Source: Tetrahymena elliotti 4EA | Lineage: Eukaryota > Ciliophora > Oligohymenophorea > Hymenostomatida > Tetrahymenidae | Assembly (NCBI GenBank): GCA_000231825.2 | Contig: AFXF02001822.1 | Location: 62,001-126,000 of the forward strand | Direction: 5' to 3' | Length of the DNA stretch: 64,000 bases | In this document: positions 49,364 through 61,419 of the stretch, piece after piece | Layout of the letters: every line of letters begins with the position of its first letter | Position numbering within the stretch: position 1 is the first letter of the stretch | The notes under the pieces: model-generated | The model's database searches: none | Told to the model about the DNA's origin: nothing | What the model saw: the letters and a program-made list of their open reading frames with translations, nothing else | Program-made: the position numbers and the translations under genes

Positions 49364-50209
49364 TCAATTATTGATGTTTGATTAAACTTCTATTACTTTA
49401 TTGTCTACTGAATAGACTTTTTATTACATACAGCACCAGAAAATAGATAATATAAAACAAAGAACCATAACAAATGTCACTATGGAGGATGCAATAAGAG
49501 TCTTAACATTGCTCTTTTCAATGAATTCTAAAGTTTCTACTTTACAGTCTCCATTAGGAATGCCATTATTTATGTCACTAAATACAAAGTAATTATTTAC
49601 TGAACAAAAACCACTACAATTGAAAGTTTCTTCCATAGCTTTTAGTATATTGCTATTTGATTCTTAGTAATCTATATCAAAATAATCAAAAATCTTGCAT
49701 TCTTAAACTCTCACAGGACCTGACTCAGTATTTAGATAATTTGTAATTCCTAATTGTTAAGCTTATTAATCAGTACCTTCAAAGTCACATTTGCAGCCAG
49801 CTTAACAAAGTGTTTAATATGATCTAGCATTTAACTTAGCCAAATCATTAAAGATATCATACTAAGTACAATCATCATTCTTATAATTATCCAAGTTAGC
49901 AAATATTATGGAGCTAATTACTAAGATAGCAATAGGTATTAAGAGGAATACAAATATTCCAAAATTGTAAGCAAAAAGAAGGCATTTAACTTGTTTGCAA
50001 ATTCCAAGTAACCCTAAAATAGCCCAAAAGATAAGCATAACTCCATATACGAATCCAATCAAGAGAATAGCAGTGAAAAAATTTGATACATTTCTAATAT
50101 CAGTGTATTAAGAATATATTATACAGACAAATGTTATCCAAAAAATTCCTAATAAAAGGAGCAAAATTGTGCTTGATTCTACTAACTTTTGCAAAGTCTT
50201 TTAATTCAT
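49364..50209 (-). CDS. Tetraspanin-like four-helix membrane protein, copy 2
   Basis: A single exon gives 281 residues starting MNQKTLQKLVESSTILLL. Helix 1 includes LLGIFWITFVCIIYSQY, helix 2 VYGVMLIFWAILGLLGI, helix 3 IFVFLLIPIAILVISSI and helix 4 IASSIVTFVMVLCFILSI, the last followed by FWCC, a likely palmitoylation site. The large loop has the family cysteines: DDCTQYDIF, LCQAGCKCDF, ECKIFDYF, NCSGFCSVNNYFVFSDIN and IPNGDC. The C-terminal tail is about 20 polar residues. It is one of four copies in a row with spacing of 0.7-0.9 kb; nearly identical architecture and orientation indicate tandem duplication, while coding identity looks moderate, so the duplications are not recent. Confidence 0.84.
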
Positions 50210-51070
50210 TATTCTGAATTTCAATTATTTAAAATTTTTTATTTTTAGAGTAATTTTATTGTTTTATTTTATGTTATGTTATTTTATTAATTAATTAATG
50301 ATTATAATTTCAGGGAATAATTTGGTATTTATAGATTCTCATGTAAATATATATTTGGTATCTACTCCAATGTTGTTAGATTATTCAAAATAAGTAATAA
50401 TTAATGTATTAATTAATTTTTCAATAATGGATAAAAAGAGATAGATAAATTAAATTGAAATATACTAATAAAGTATGAATTAATTTCAATTTATTAAAAG
50501 TTATTTTTCATCTAAATTTAGAAATCTATTTTAGCATTGAGAGTTCTTTTAATCCATTTTTTACATTCTATCATTAAATTTAGAGCTTAATTTTAACTAG
50601 ATTTTAATCAAACGAAAAGTATAAAATTAAATATAGACAGTTGATAGCATCTAAATATTTATATTTAAAGTTGGTGTAAGTCAGAATTAATTGCGTGATA
50701 TAAAGAGAAAATTGATATGGTTTAAGCTCAATTAATCATTTATTTTAATTTTGAAATATTTTATTTATTTATAAAAATCCAAAAGTTAAAGTAAAAACGT
50801 TTTAAATAAAAAAAAGTAAATAAAATATTTAGAAAAATTATTAATATGAGTTAATAATTCTTAACAATTTTTGATGATAAAACATATGAAATTTTTGTAA
50901 TAAAAAGGATAGACAATTAACACCCTAAAAAATTTTAATTTGATTTGATTTTCAATTTATAAAACTAAATAAATATAGAACATTAAAATATAAATTTACA
51001 TTTACAACATATTTTTAATAAAGATTGGTTAATAGATTTAATAAAATATTTTAGAAGCCTTGAAGATTCA
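50210..51070. other. Spacer between tetraspanin-like copies 2 and 3
   Basis: About 860 bp of A/T-rich DNA upstream of copy 2; no coding remnant seen. Confidence 0.6.
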
Positions 51071-51931
51071 TCAATTAGAACTTAAAGTTTAAATTTCTAC
51101 ATTTTTTTAAGCATAATCATCACTTTCATATAAATAATTTCCTTCAGGTTTCTAGAAACACCATAAAACTGAAAATATAAAACTAAGAGCCATTAAAAAA
51201 GTTACTATTGAAGAAGAAATTAAAGTAACATTGTTATTTTTTTCAAAAAATTCGATTGCGTCATCCTTACAATCTTTGTTTGGTACACCATCATTGACAT
51301 CACTAAAAACATAGTAAGAGTTCACTGAACAAAATCCACTGCATTAAAATGTTTCTTCTAAAGCTTGTAAAAAATCACTGTTATCATGTTTGTCTTACAA
51401 ATCGAGTATTTCAAAAATTGAACATTCTTAAATTCTCTCAGGGTAAATATCAAATTTACTATAATTTTAAATACCTAGTTTTTCTGCTAAAATGTCACTT
51501 CCTTCGAAATTGCACTTACAGTCAGATTAGCAAAAAGACTAATAAGATACACTATTTAATTAGGCTAATTCTATTAAGAAAGGCTATTTTACACATTCAG
51601 TATCTTTTTTATAGCTATTTATAGAGCTAGCAGCTAGGATGCTAAAAATTAAAATGGCTGCTTAGATTAAAAAGAATACAAACATTCCTATATTGTATGC
51701 TATTAGTAAGTTATTTAATTTTTTGCAAATTGCAATCATTCCTAAGAGAGACCATATAATAAGAATAACGCCGAAAACAATGCCAACTAATAGAGCAGTT
51801 GAGAAAAAGCTAAAATATCCACTCATTTATAAGTACTAGGAAAATACAATAGAAGAAAATACTACCCAGAATATCCCAAGAAGAAATAGTAAATTTGTTC
51901 CTATGTTAACAAGTTTTTCAATAATTTTCAT
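51071..51931 (-). CDS. Tetraspanin-like four-helix membrane protein, copy 3
   Basis: A single exon gives 286 residues starting MKIIEKLVNIGTNLLFLLGIFW. The four helices and the Cys-rich loop match the other copies: TECVKQPFL, FCQSDCKCNF, ECSIFEILD, QCSGFCSVNSYYVFSDVN and VPNKDCKDD. It is most like copies 1 and 2 in length and has the longest tail (about 30 residues after FSVLWCF, with YLYESDDYA). A single Cys-rich-loop difference is the Phe in FCQSDC where the others have Leu. As in its siblings the first cytoplasmic segment is only about ten residues and there is no signal peptide, helix 1 acting as signal anchor. Confidence 0.84.
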
Positions 51932-52630
51932 TTTATAATTTTTTTTTTAGTTTAGAAATTTAATAATATTATAATTAATTACATCTTACTATCTAGCTTC
52001 ATTTTAAAAATAGTTAATTCTTTTGATAGTTATCTTATTATTTAGTAAAACTTTGTGTATTCAAAATTGAGTATCTATTTATGTAATTCAATTAAAATAG
52101 ACACAATAACTTACTTTCTTTAATTTTAATAAGCGTTAGTATCTTTTTTTGATTTAAATTATACCTTCTATTTTAAATAAAAACAAACAATTTCTAATAC
52201 TATTTTTATCTATTAAATACCTTCATTTTATTAAAATTATTTTTCTAAAAATAATAAATTTGTTTAATCTTAATACAAACAAACAGTGTCTAATAAATTT
52301 GAAAATGAATTTTACTTTAAGAATAAAAAATTTTCAATAATGATAATCTCAATTTAAAAATAACTTTATTTTTTGTTTTATGTTGATTTACTTTAAAAAA
52401 ATTTACATAATTTTTGAAGGATAAAAAACAGTTTTTAAATTAAAAAAATTTTCAAATATTTTTACGAAAAGAAAAAATTTTTTCAATGAGAATTTTAAAA
52501 GCTATTTTTTATTTGAAAATAGAAGAATGAAAAATGAAATTAAAATGATTAAAAATAGAAGAGAAAAAGGATTGAGTAATAATACCTTGATAATGTAAAC
52601 ATGAATCAGACAACATAAATTATTTTTTTA
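51932..52630. other. Spacer between tetraspanin-like copies 3 and 4
   Basis: About 700 bp of A/T-rich DNA; nothing recognised. Confidence 0.6.
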
Positions 52631-53461
52631 TCAATTATTCACTTGCAATTCAATATTCTTTAATTATATATCACAAACTTACTATTATTAGAAGTATTGG
52701 AGTATTGATAGAATAAATAGTATTATCAAAACAAAAGTCATTATAGATGTAGCTATTATAGCTCTGTTATTATTATTTTCTATAAATGCTATCATTTCTT
52801 CTTTGCAATCTTTATCAGGGATGCCATTATTAACATCACTAAATACGTAATAAGAATTTAAAGAGCAAAAACCACTGCATTAAAAAGTTTGTTCAAAGGC
52901 TTTTAAAATGTTACTGTTTGTTTCTTGGTCATCTAAATCAAAGCTTTCAAATTTTTCACACTCTTATACTCTTATTGCTCCTTAATAAATACTATTGTAG
53001 TTTGTTATTCCTTATTTAAAAGCTTAGTCACTAGTTCCTTCAAAATCACATTTACAATCTGCTTGACATAATGTTTAAAAGGATTTTTTATTCAATTCAG
53101 ATAACTAAATCAATATATCCTCAGAAGTACAAACGGTATCATTTTTATAATCAGGAATTTTATTTGCTAAAATTATTACAAAAACCAAAGCTGCAATTTA
53201 GACTAGTACAAAAATAAAGACTCCAATATTATATGCATAATACATACTGTTAGCTGTATGAGAATTAGAATTAAGACCTATGGTACACCATAATATCAAT
53301 ACACTACCAAAAATAATCCCTAATATTAGAATAGTTTGGAAAGATGTATAAGCATCAGTTATATCTATATGTTCATAATATATTACAGAAGAAAAGATTA
53401 TCCAGAAAACCCCTGTTAAAAATAATAAAATAATACTAGACTTAAAAAGTTTTTATTCCAT
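52631..53461 (-). CDS. Tetraspanin-like four-helix membrane protein, copy 4
   Basis: A single exon gives 276 residues starting MEQKLFKSSIILLFLTGVFW. Family cysteines are present: TVCTSEDIL, LCQADCKCDF, ECEKFESFD, QCSGFCSLNSYYVFSDVN and IPDKDC. Helix 4 is AIIATSIMTFVLIILFILSI. The C-terminal tail starts QYFQQQQVCDIQLKN; the GTAAGT inside it could also be a splice donor, but reading through gives a sensible stop, so I kept it as one exon. The segment between helices 2 and 3 is distinctive (GLNSNSHTANSMYYAY) in lacking the charged residues of the others. Confidence 0.83.
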
Positions 53462-54262
53462 TTCAAATTTATTTGCTTAAATGTTTTTTTATTTTTTAAA
53501 TTAGAATAAATTACATAAATAAAAACAGACTAAGATTTATAAATAAAAGCCCGTTAAATATATTAGACAAAATTTTTTGATTAAATTTTCAATTAAGTAA
53601 GATTCAGTGCATCAAATTTTTATCAAAATTAAATTCAAAAAAGTGATAGATTGATTTTAAAATTAAATTATTTCAGCTTTTTACTAAATCATGCTAATTC
53701 TCTAGTAAAAAATGTCACAAAAAGATCATTTTTGTGATATAAACTTTGAGCAGTATGAGCAAATTTGGCTAAAAAATACAGGTATTTAAATAAATTACTT
53801 AGCAAACTTGCCACTTTGATAAAACTAAATTTGTCTATTTTTAATAAATAAAAAAAATAATATAAAATAAAGAGACTTTTTTGATTATTTTTTATAAACT
53901 TAATATAGACAATATTTTGAATAAAAATTTACCAATATTTGGAGCTTAAAATGTATTTTTGATATTTGAATAGCAGCTAAGCAGTCAAAATTAATACAAA
54001 CTATTTTTTTTTAGTTTATTTAATGAAACAAAAATCAAATGTCATAAATTAATATTTTTTTAGCGATAAAGATTAGATATCTTTTAAATAAAAATAATAA
54101 AAAGGTTTTAAAAATTAAGTTTTCTTTAAAAAATTAGATTTTTTATTAATATTTAATAACAATGATTAAAGTTTAAAATTTTATTTAGTACTATTAACAG
54201 ATAATAAACTAAGAGAAAATAAGTTAGATTATAATAAATAATTTTTGTATATATTATATTCT
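53462..54262. other. Spacer between tetraspanin-like copies 4 and 5
   Basis: About 800 bp of A/T-rich DNA; no coding remnant recognised. Confidence 0.6.
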
Positions 54263-55078
54263 TCATTTAGTCGAGTATCTAGACTTAAGAACATCAGCAT
54301 AAAAATATATATTCAATATTATGCAAGATAATAAGAAAACAGTAAGGATAGAGCTTGAAACTATAAATGCAACAAAATTTTTTTCTATAAAATTTATGAT
54401 ATGAACTTTACAGTCTCCATCAGGTATTCCATCATTTAAATCACTAAATAAGTAATAAGAATTTTAAGAGCAAAATCCACTGCAGCCAAATACTTCTTCT
54501 AAGAATTTTAAAATTGAACTATTTTTGTTTTGATTTTCAAGATTGAAGTTTTGAAAGACTTAGCAGTCTTAAACTCTCACAGGATTAGAATATTAATTAT
54601 CATAATTACTTATACCTAATTTGCTGGCATCTTCTTAAGTCCCTTAGAAATTACATAAGCACTTACTTTAACATAGAGTTTGATGAGAAAGATTATTCAA
54701 TTCAGATAATTAAATTAAAATTGGCTACGATATGCATTTTTCGTCATTTTTGTATCTTGGTACTTATTATTCAACAACACTACTAATTACTAAAGCTGCA
54801 ATAGAAAGTAAAAATATCATTATTAAACCTACATTATAAGCAGCTTACATCAATTGATTTTTTTTACTTATGTTAATAAATCCATAAATGCTCCACAAGA
54901 TGAGAAAAACTCCTAAGACAATTCCAAATATTGAAACTTCAGTAAATAGATTTTATTTATCAGCACTTTCAGCATAGTTTGCATAAATAATAGCGGAATA
55001 AATAGTAAAGAAGAGACCAGTTAATAAGAGAAAAGTATTAGTAATAATCACTGAGTTATACAAAAGTTTAGAATTCAT
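54263..55078 (-). CDS. Tetraspanin-like four-helix membrane protein, copy 5
   Basis: A single exon gives 271 residues, the shortest and most diverged copy: it starts MNSKLLYNSVIITNTFLLLTG and lacks the FW pair at the end of that motif (GLFFTIYS). The loop keeps the pattern: EKCISQPIL, LCQSKCLCNF, DCQVFQNF, GCSGFCSQNSYYLFSDLN and IPDGDCKVH. The C-terminal tail is short (YADVLKSRYSTK), without cysteines. It is the most upstream copy in transcription direction, next to the mitochondrial zinc-ribbon gene, which is also on the minus strand. Confidence 0.83.
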
Positions 55079-55946
55079 TTTTAGATTTTAGTAAATTTTT
55101 TATTTTATTATTCTTTCCAATTTAATTAATTATGATTAAATATTACTATTATTAGAATAAAACTTAACACTTTTTTAATATTCATAACGCATTCTATTTT
55201 TGAATGTAGTAACAATTATTGTATTAATTAATTCTTAAATTTAATTTTTCATCTAATAGATAAATAACTTAATTAATTAATTAATAACCTTACAAAATTT
55301 ATAAAATAGAATCATTAAATATAGATAAATCTTTTTTATCCAAAAATGAAAATGGTTTAAGTTACTTTAGTATTTTAATTTATGTTTTTATAAAAAAACA
55401 GAAATTCTAAAAAGCTTAAAAGAACCTATTTCCCAATTTTTTAAAAACTTACAAAAGCGTATATCAAAGTTAAGTTTTTCACTATCAAAATATTTTGATA
55501 CAAGTCATCAATCATCTTTTTTTTTTATTAATTATTAGAGGTTTTAATTCCAAAAAAGAAACCTAAATATTTTTCTTTAATCTACACAGGCATTTCTTAT
55601 AATTATTTTTTAATTCAATACAATTCTGAGATGAAATTAGATTTTGAAATGTATTTTTATAAATATTTTAATAATAATATATTTGCTTATTTTTTATAAT
55701 GATCAAAAGTTTTTAAACTCTGATTTGGTTAAAACAAAATCTTAAAGTGAAATTTTATCTCAGCTAAAAATGAAAAAAAATGAAAAAATATTTTTCAGAT
55801 ATATTAAAATATTTGAAATTTATATTTATTATTTGATTTATATTAAAAATATAAAAAATGAATGAAAATTATTTGAATAACTTAAAAAGACTTAGAATAT
55901 TTATACTGACTATTTATTTAAAATTTTAGATGATTAAAAAAAGAAT
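55079..55946. other. AT-rich intergenic region
   Basis: About 870 bp upstream of tetraspanin-like copy 5; nothing recognised. Confidence 0.65.
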
Positions 55947-56900
55947 TCAATTTGAGCTACTTATTTTATTCCAAATTTTTCTGAAGAATCCTTATTCAGC
56001 TTCTTATTTTTTTTATAAATCTATCTATTTTTAACATTCTTCACAGAGCTTGAAATTTTGTTCTCTTAAAAAAAACCCTTTGATTGAACATAATCTACAA
56101 ATTTTTACTTTTTTATTATTTTTGGTATCTTCTTATGATTAATTTAAGTGATAAACAATAAAAAGTGTTATCATTATTACCATAATAGATATAATATTGA
56201 TAGTATAATCCAATATATTATCAAATATTTGAATAGTAGTTAGAGTGGTTTTGTAAGTGTGGTAAAAGATATTATTATGTTACACTTCTAGATATGCTTG
56301 ATTTCCAGACTTATAAATTTATATTAATTACATATAATCTAGAAACTAAATTGAAGGATATTATTTAGTTAATTCTGTAACCATTTCATTTCTTTTTATA
56401 AAGTTTTCATAACTATTAATATCCTCTTTAAATCCAAATAATTTTTTAATATCTTATTCTATAAGATAAGTTGGTATCTCTTTTACAAATACATCATTTT
56501 TTGGATCAGAAATAAAAGATTGATACAATATTTTATATGCCAAAGTTTATATACTGATAAAATGCTTATCATAAATAGGATTCCACAATCTTACTCTAAA
56601 ATAGTATTTCATATAATTTTAAAATAAATACTGGTTATATTAGATTAGTTGTTAGCACAAAATTACTTGGTCTATATTTTATTTCTAATATAAAGCATCA
56701 ATTAGTTTCTAATTAATCTAAAAAGTCTCCTTTTTATTTCCTTATTATTTAATATATTCAATCATTTTATTACTTAATTAATTGATTTCTACACTACTCA
56801 CATCTATTTCACTAAATTTCGAAGGTATTGAACTAAATGCCTATCTAAAAATACAATTTTTTGCTGCTTAAAAGACTTTTAGACTTTTATTTCTAAACAT
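55947..56900 (-). CDS. Unrecognised membrane protein with mitochondrial-type N-terminus and C-terminal CxxC-CxxC zinc ribbon
   Basis: A single exon gives 317 residues. The N-terminus MFRNKSLKVFQAAKNCIFRQ followed by AFSS is basic and Ser-rich like a mitochondrial presequence. Residues 40-215 are helical and polar (QLSNKMIEYIKQQ, VRLWNPIYDKHF, TELTKQYPSIQFLDYMQ). One membrane helix lies near 230-252 (YTINIISIMVIMITLFIVYH). After it come two CxxC knuckles, C268-R-L-C271 and C286-E-E-C289, fourteen residues apart, which should bind one zinc, and then a basic Gln/Lys-rich tail. The order helix, zinc ribbon, basic tail suggests a membrane-anchored protein with the zinc module on one face. I do not recognise the family. 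Confidence 0.72.
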
Positions 56901-57612
56901 TATCTTTATTTTTTATTAATTAACTTTTTTTGTTGTTTTTTTTTATCAAAATTTATCAACCAATAATTTAAATAAACTAAAGTTTTGACTATTAATAAAT
57001 GTGGTACTAATATTATCAATAGAAAAGTAAATTGTATTTTCCATATTAAATCTAATTATTTATTGTTTTATTAATTAGAATAGGTTAATACATTTCTTGA
57101 ATTTTCTAAAAAATTGAATTAAATAAGCTTAATAATTTTCTACTTTTTATATGATTTTTTTCTTAATTAAAATTATTAAAGGTATTTTTAAGTTTTTTAA
57201 AATTATTGAATCTAATAAAAAATTTCTATTTTAAATTTAAATGTTTATTTCATAACTAATTATTTTATTTTTCATGCACTTTAGGTTTTTTCAAAAAAAT
57301 AAACTCTACTATTATTCAAAAGGAATTCTTACAAATTTAATATTTTAATATTAAATAAAAAAATTTTTATTATCTAAAGGTTTAAAATAAATAATTATGA
57401 ATTACTTACTACCATTCATTTATCTAAAATTAGAAAATTAAAATTTTTATTTTAAATTAGAAAAACCTGGTAAATGTAAAAGTAAAAGTAAAAAATATCT
57501 TTTGTATTACACTTTTTATTTACATCACTTATTAACTAGATTTATAATTTAAAAAAAGAAAAAAATTTAATTAAGAAAACCAAAAAAAAAAATCCTAAAC
57601 AAAATAAGAGTG
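56901..57612. other. Divergent AT-rich intergenic region
   Basis: About 710 bp between divergent genes. A/T-rich; nothing recognised. Confidence 0.65.
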
Positions 57613-58785
57613 ATGAGAAAAATTGACTTTCAATACGACTATACTAATGATCCCAGAGATAAAGTTACTCAAATATCTTAATCTAAAGTTGTGGAGTATT
57701 TTAGTGATAGAAATCATAAAATGTTTTAGCCTTATATTCAAGAATAACTGTAAAAATAATAGAAAGAATCTGAAAATAATCAAAATAAAGTTGTATTAAA
57801 ATCTTTGGATTTTGGAGATGGAAGATATGTAGATTATAGAGATAATATAGAGAATATAAATGAATTTGAAATTTAAAATAAGATTATTATTTTTATTACT
57901 GGTATACCAGGTGGGATAAACTACTATAAAAAAATAAAAAGTAGTATTGGATCAAAATTTTGCAGAATGGTTGATATTTATATTCCAGGAATAGATAAGA
58001 AGGATGAAAGGAGAGGATAATATCAGGGAAGAGTAGAACACATGGCATAACTGATAGATGATTTTATGATCAAACTTGGTATAGATAAGGCTATATTATT
58101 AGCACATTCATTTGGAGGAATTATTGCAAAGAATTTTATTTATTTTAAGCCTTAGAAAGTTGAAGGATTTATTTAGATTTGTACAGTACCTATGACATTA
58201 TGGGAAGGATAGAAAAAATTATTGATATTAGAGCAAGAAAAATATAATTTGAATTTCGATTAAATTTCTTTTGAAACCTTATCCAATGAAGATTTTAGAT
58301 AACAGTTAGCTTTAAAAGTCAATTAGTCAAGAGAATATTTATAGAAGGTATCAGATCAAGAAAAACTTTAACTTGTTCCTCTAGTATTATTTTCTTTTTT
58401 AGACATTCTAACTATGCTCAAAGTACGTTTAAGTCTTAAGGGAGATTACCATGAATTATTTCATAGGTTCAGATAATTAAGTTAAAACATCCCTAGAATG
58501 ATAGTATATTCTTAAAAAGATACATTAATATATGCAAACACAGTAGAAGAGGAAATTTATTAATATATTCTTGGAGAAAGTGCTCTTAAAAGAAGAATTA
58601 CAAAACTAGAATCTCCATAGCCTCAATTAGATGTTAATAATTTTTCTTCAAATTATATTTTTAGATATGATGACACCACCCATTTCTTACATAATGAAAA
58701 AAGTGATGAATTAGGAATAATTGTAAAACATTTCATTAGATAAATAGATAGCACTGAAATCATAAATAACCAGTCAAAAATGTGA
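57613..58785 (+). CDS. Alpha/beta hydrolase, LDAH-like paralog 2
   Basis: A single exon gives 390 residues. Shared family blocks: SLDFGDGRYVDYRDN, KIIIFITGIPGGINYY, DIYIPGIDKKDERRGQYQG, the elbow LAHSFGGIIAKNF with S166, YSQKDTLIY as the likely acid block, and RYDDTTHFLHNEK with the likely catalytic His. Compared with paralog 1 the elbow is A-H-S-F-G-G, closer to a canonical G-x-S-x-G neighbourhood. The acid block has a single Asp in QKDT where paralog 1 has Asp-Asp. The spacing from start to Ser differs by only two residues from paralog 1 and is identical to paralog 3, so the copies are collinear. No signal peptide or membrane segment. Confidence 0.82.
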
Positions 58786-59351
58786 TTATTTATTTTTTTA
58801 ATAATTTTTGTTATTTCTATTATTTGTGTTGTTTTTTCATTTCATAAATAGAATTTAAATCTTTAAAAATTAATCAATTCAAATTAAATTTGTAATATCT
58901 TTTAATAAGCAAAAACTTTTAAAATACCAATAATTAATTTAACTTTAAAGCCTTGTATGTTTGTTTATTAGGTATAAACATTATAAAGTTTATATTTATA
59001 TTCATAAATTTTTTAACAGATATTTTAAATGATAAAAAGGATGTTAGATGACACATTTCATTTTTAAATCCAAATTTCATTTTGGTGAGAATGAAAATTT
59101 TTTGAGAATCTACTAAGAAAATTCTAAAATGTAAATGATCTTGGTACTGATAAATTATATGCAATTTAAATTATATTTATTTTGAATAAAGTATTAAAAT
59201 TGAAAGCGCAATCGACGTCATGGGTAATGATGAATATGCTTTAGACTTTAGCTTTATGGTGTATTGATTCTAAACAATAACTTCAATTTAAAAAATTAAT
59301 AATTAAAAAAATCTTAATACTCAATAAAGAATTATATTATAATATTTAAAA
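58786..59351. other. Intergenic region between paralogs 2 and 3, with small ORF or possible 5' exon
   Basis: About 570 bp. At 59205-59275 GC rises clearly. A 15-codon frame beginning at ATG 59220 ends at TGA 59267. Splicing GTATTG at 59261 to the AG ending at 59329 would place this frame in phase with the ATG of paralog 3, so it could be a 5' exon adding about 24 residues; a 5'-leader ORF is the other possibility. Confidence 0.4.
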
Positions 59352-60524
59352 ATGAGTTAAGAGAACAAATACGATCAATACTTATATGACTAAAGAGATG
59401 ATGAAACTGTAGAAAAATAGGCTAGCATTGTTAAACAGTATTGCGATAGAAATAGAAAGTAATTATTACCAGCGGTTACACAATAGTTGAATTATGAAAA
59501 GGAGAACTATAAAGGATACAAATCAAATAGCCTTATCTTAAGAATGGATTTTCCAGATGGGAGCTATCTTTAATATGCAGATAATCTACCATCTAATTCA
59601 ACTTTCAAGCATAGTAAAAGATGCATTCTTGCTATACCTGGTGTTCCTGGGTCAATTAAAGATTTTGCACCAATAGAAAAGCGTTTAGAGCCAAATTTTT
59701 GCAGATTTATTCACTTATTTCTACCAGGATTTGATAACATCGATGAAAGAAGAGGTTAATATGTAGGAACTTTATAAGATGGAATTAAGTTGATAAATCA
59801 GTTTTTAAATAGACTAGGTATATAAAAAGTTGTAGTTATGATGCATTCTTTAGGCGGCTATTTTGGAAAATATTTTGCTTGCTGTAATCCTGAAAGGGTT
59901 GATGCTCTCATATAAATTGCTTCAATTCCTTTAACTGAGTGGCATGGATGGAGTTTTTTGAAATCTGGTTTTGAGACCACTTACTAATTACCAGCATCAG
60001 AATCTTTCACTTATTACAATAGCGATTAAGCAAGAAAAAATTTAGAAAAGGGAAATGCTGAGCTCAAAAAAACTCTTTCTGAATTATCTAAATAGGAGTA
60101 AAGATAATTAGCTCCTGCTTTACATTTTTCTACTAGTGATCTCTTTTGCTTAAGAAAGATTACTAGAAGTTTACCTGGAGGAATAGGGGAAATTCTACAT
60201 AACTTTAGATAGTTGGATAGTAAAATTCCAAGATTGATTGTATATTCTCCAAGAGATGAATTGGCAACAAAAAATTTATATGAAGAAGAGATTTATCATT
60301 TATTATTTGTAAATAATAAAGTGAATTACACTATCAAATAATAGCCTTTTAAAGATGTTTAATTAGATGTTACTAATTTTTAGAGTAACTTTGTATTTAG
60401 AGTTGATGATGGAAGCCACTATCTTCATTTTGAAAAGGCTAATGAAGTTTCTGTTATGATTAGATATTTTATTGAGACTCTAGATTTTATTGAACTATCT
60501 CCAGATTAAAAACAAAGACTTTGA
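59352..60524 (+). CDS. Alpha/beta hydrolase, LDAH-like paralog 3
   Basis: A single exon gives 390 residues. Blocks: LRMDFPDGSYLQYADN, RCILAIPGVPGSIKDF, HLFLPGFDNIDERRGQYVG, the elbow MMHSLGGYFGKYF with S166, VYSPRDELATK with the likely acid, and RVDDGSHYLHFEK with the likely catalytic His. The central lid-like segment (about 190-260) differs most between the three paralogs and probably sets substrate choice. The start was placed to match paralogs 1 and 2 (MSQENKYDQYLYDQRDD beside MSDLEFFKRYENDQRD). It directly follows paralog 2 on the same strand. Confidence 0.82.
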
Positions 60525-61419
60525 TAAAAGTTTAGTAATAAAAATAAGCATTTCATTCTTTGCAATAAAATTTTAAAACTTTAATTTACACAACAACTTA
60601 GTAAATTTTAATTTTTTTTAGAGTATTTTTCTATATTTTTGCTTGTATTGTTTGCTCTTAGGATGATTTGCCTAAAATATTTTTAAGTATTGTTTTATTC
60701 TTTATTTTTTTAATCTATTTTTAAATCATTTGGAATTATTTTTATTTTGTAAATTTACCTTAAATTTCTCTTGTGATGAGGTATTTTATGGAGGCTTTTT
60801 ATTTCCTTGAACTGTCAAATCTAAAAGATAAAACTGAAGCTTATAGCAAAAAAAGTAATTTTTTTATGTTTAAAATATTTTTTTTGCCCCTTTAGATGGA
60901 AAAGTTTTAATTAAACTATTATGAAAGAAAAAAATTTAATTATTTTCACTTTAATTTACTTAGTTTTTTTTATTTTTTAATTATAAATTTAGGAATTAAG
61001 TATTTCTATTTATGCTATTGACTAAAAACTAAAATATCTAATATTTAAATTTATAAAGCATGTCTTAAATTTATAAGGTATGTTTATACTACTTAATGGA
61101 TTTGTGAACTGTTAATGTTTTTAGAAATAATTATATTATTTAGAATGTTTTATTTTTTTTTATTGTTTTTTTTAGTTATAAATTTATAATTTTAGAGTTT
61201 GTTTAATAAGATAGATAATACAGAATCTTAATTTGAGGTTGCTTTAATGTAATTAGTATTTAATGATTTATAAAGATAATTAGGCTTTCTAAGTGTAAAG
61301 AATTTGTTTTAGCCAATTTTTTACTAGATTGTTGTTAGAAATAGTTGTTAAAAAGAATCTTTATTAATAACAGCTAAAAATATACTACTTTTTAAGAAGT
61401 TTAATATTTCTGAATATAA
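60525..61419. other. AT-rich intergenic region
   Basis: About 900 bp. The part from about 61190 to 61410 can be read in one frame without TGA and looks mildly protein-like, but that frame does not join the downstream gene in a clean way; it may be 5' leader or chance. Confidence 0.45.

Noticed and set aside
59205..59275. Box C/D snoRNA suggested by TAATGATGA.
   Set aside because: No CTGA box D at a suitable distance and no terminal stem; kept only as a possible leader ORF or exon.
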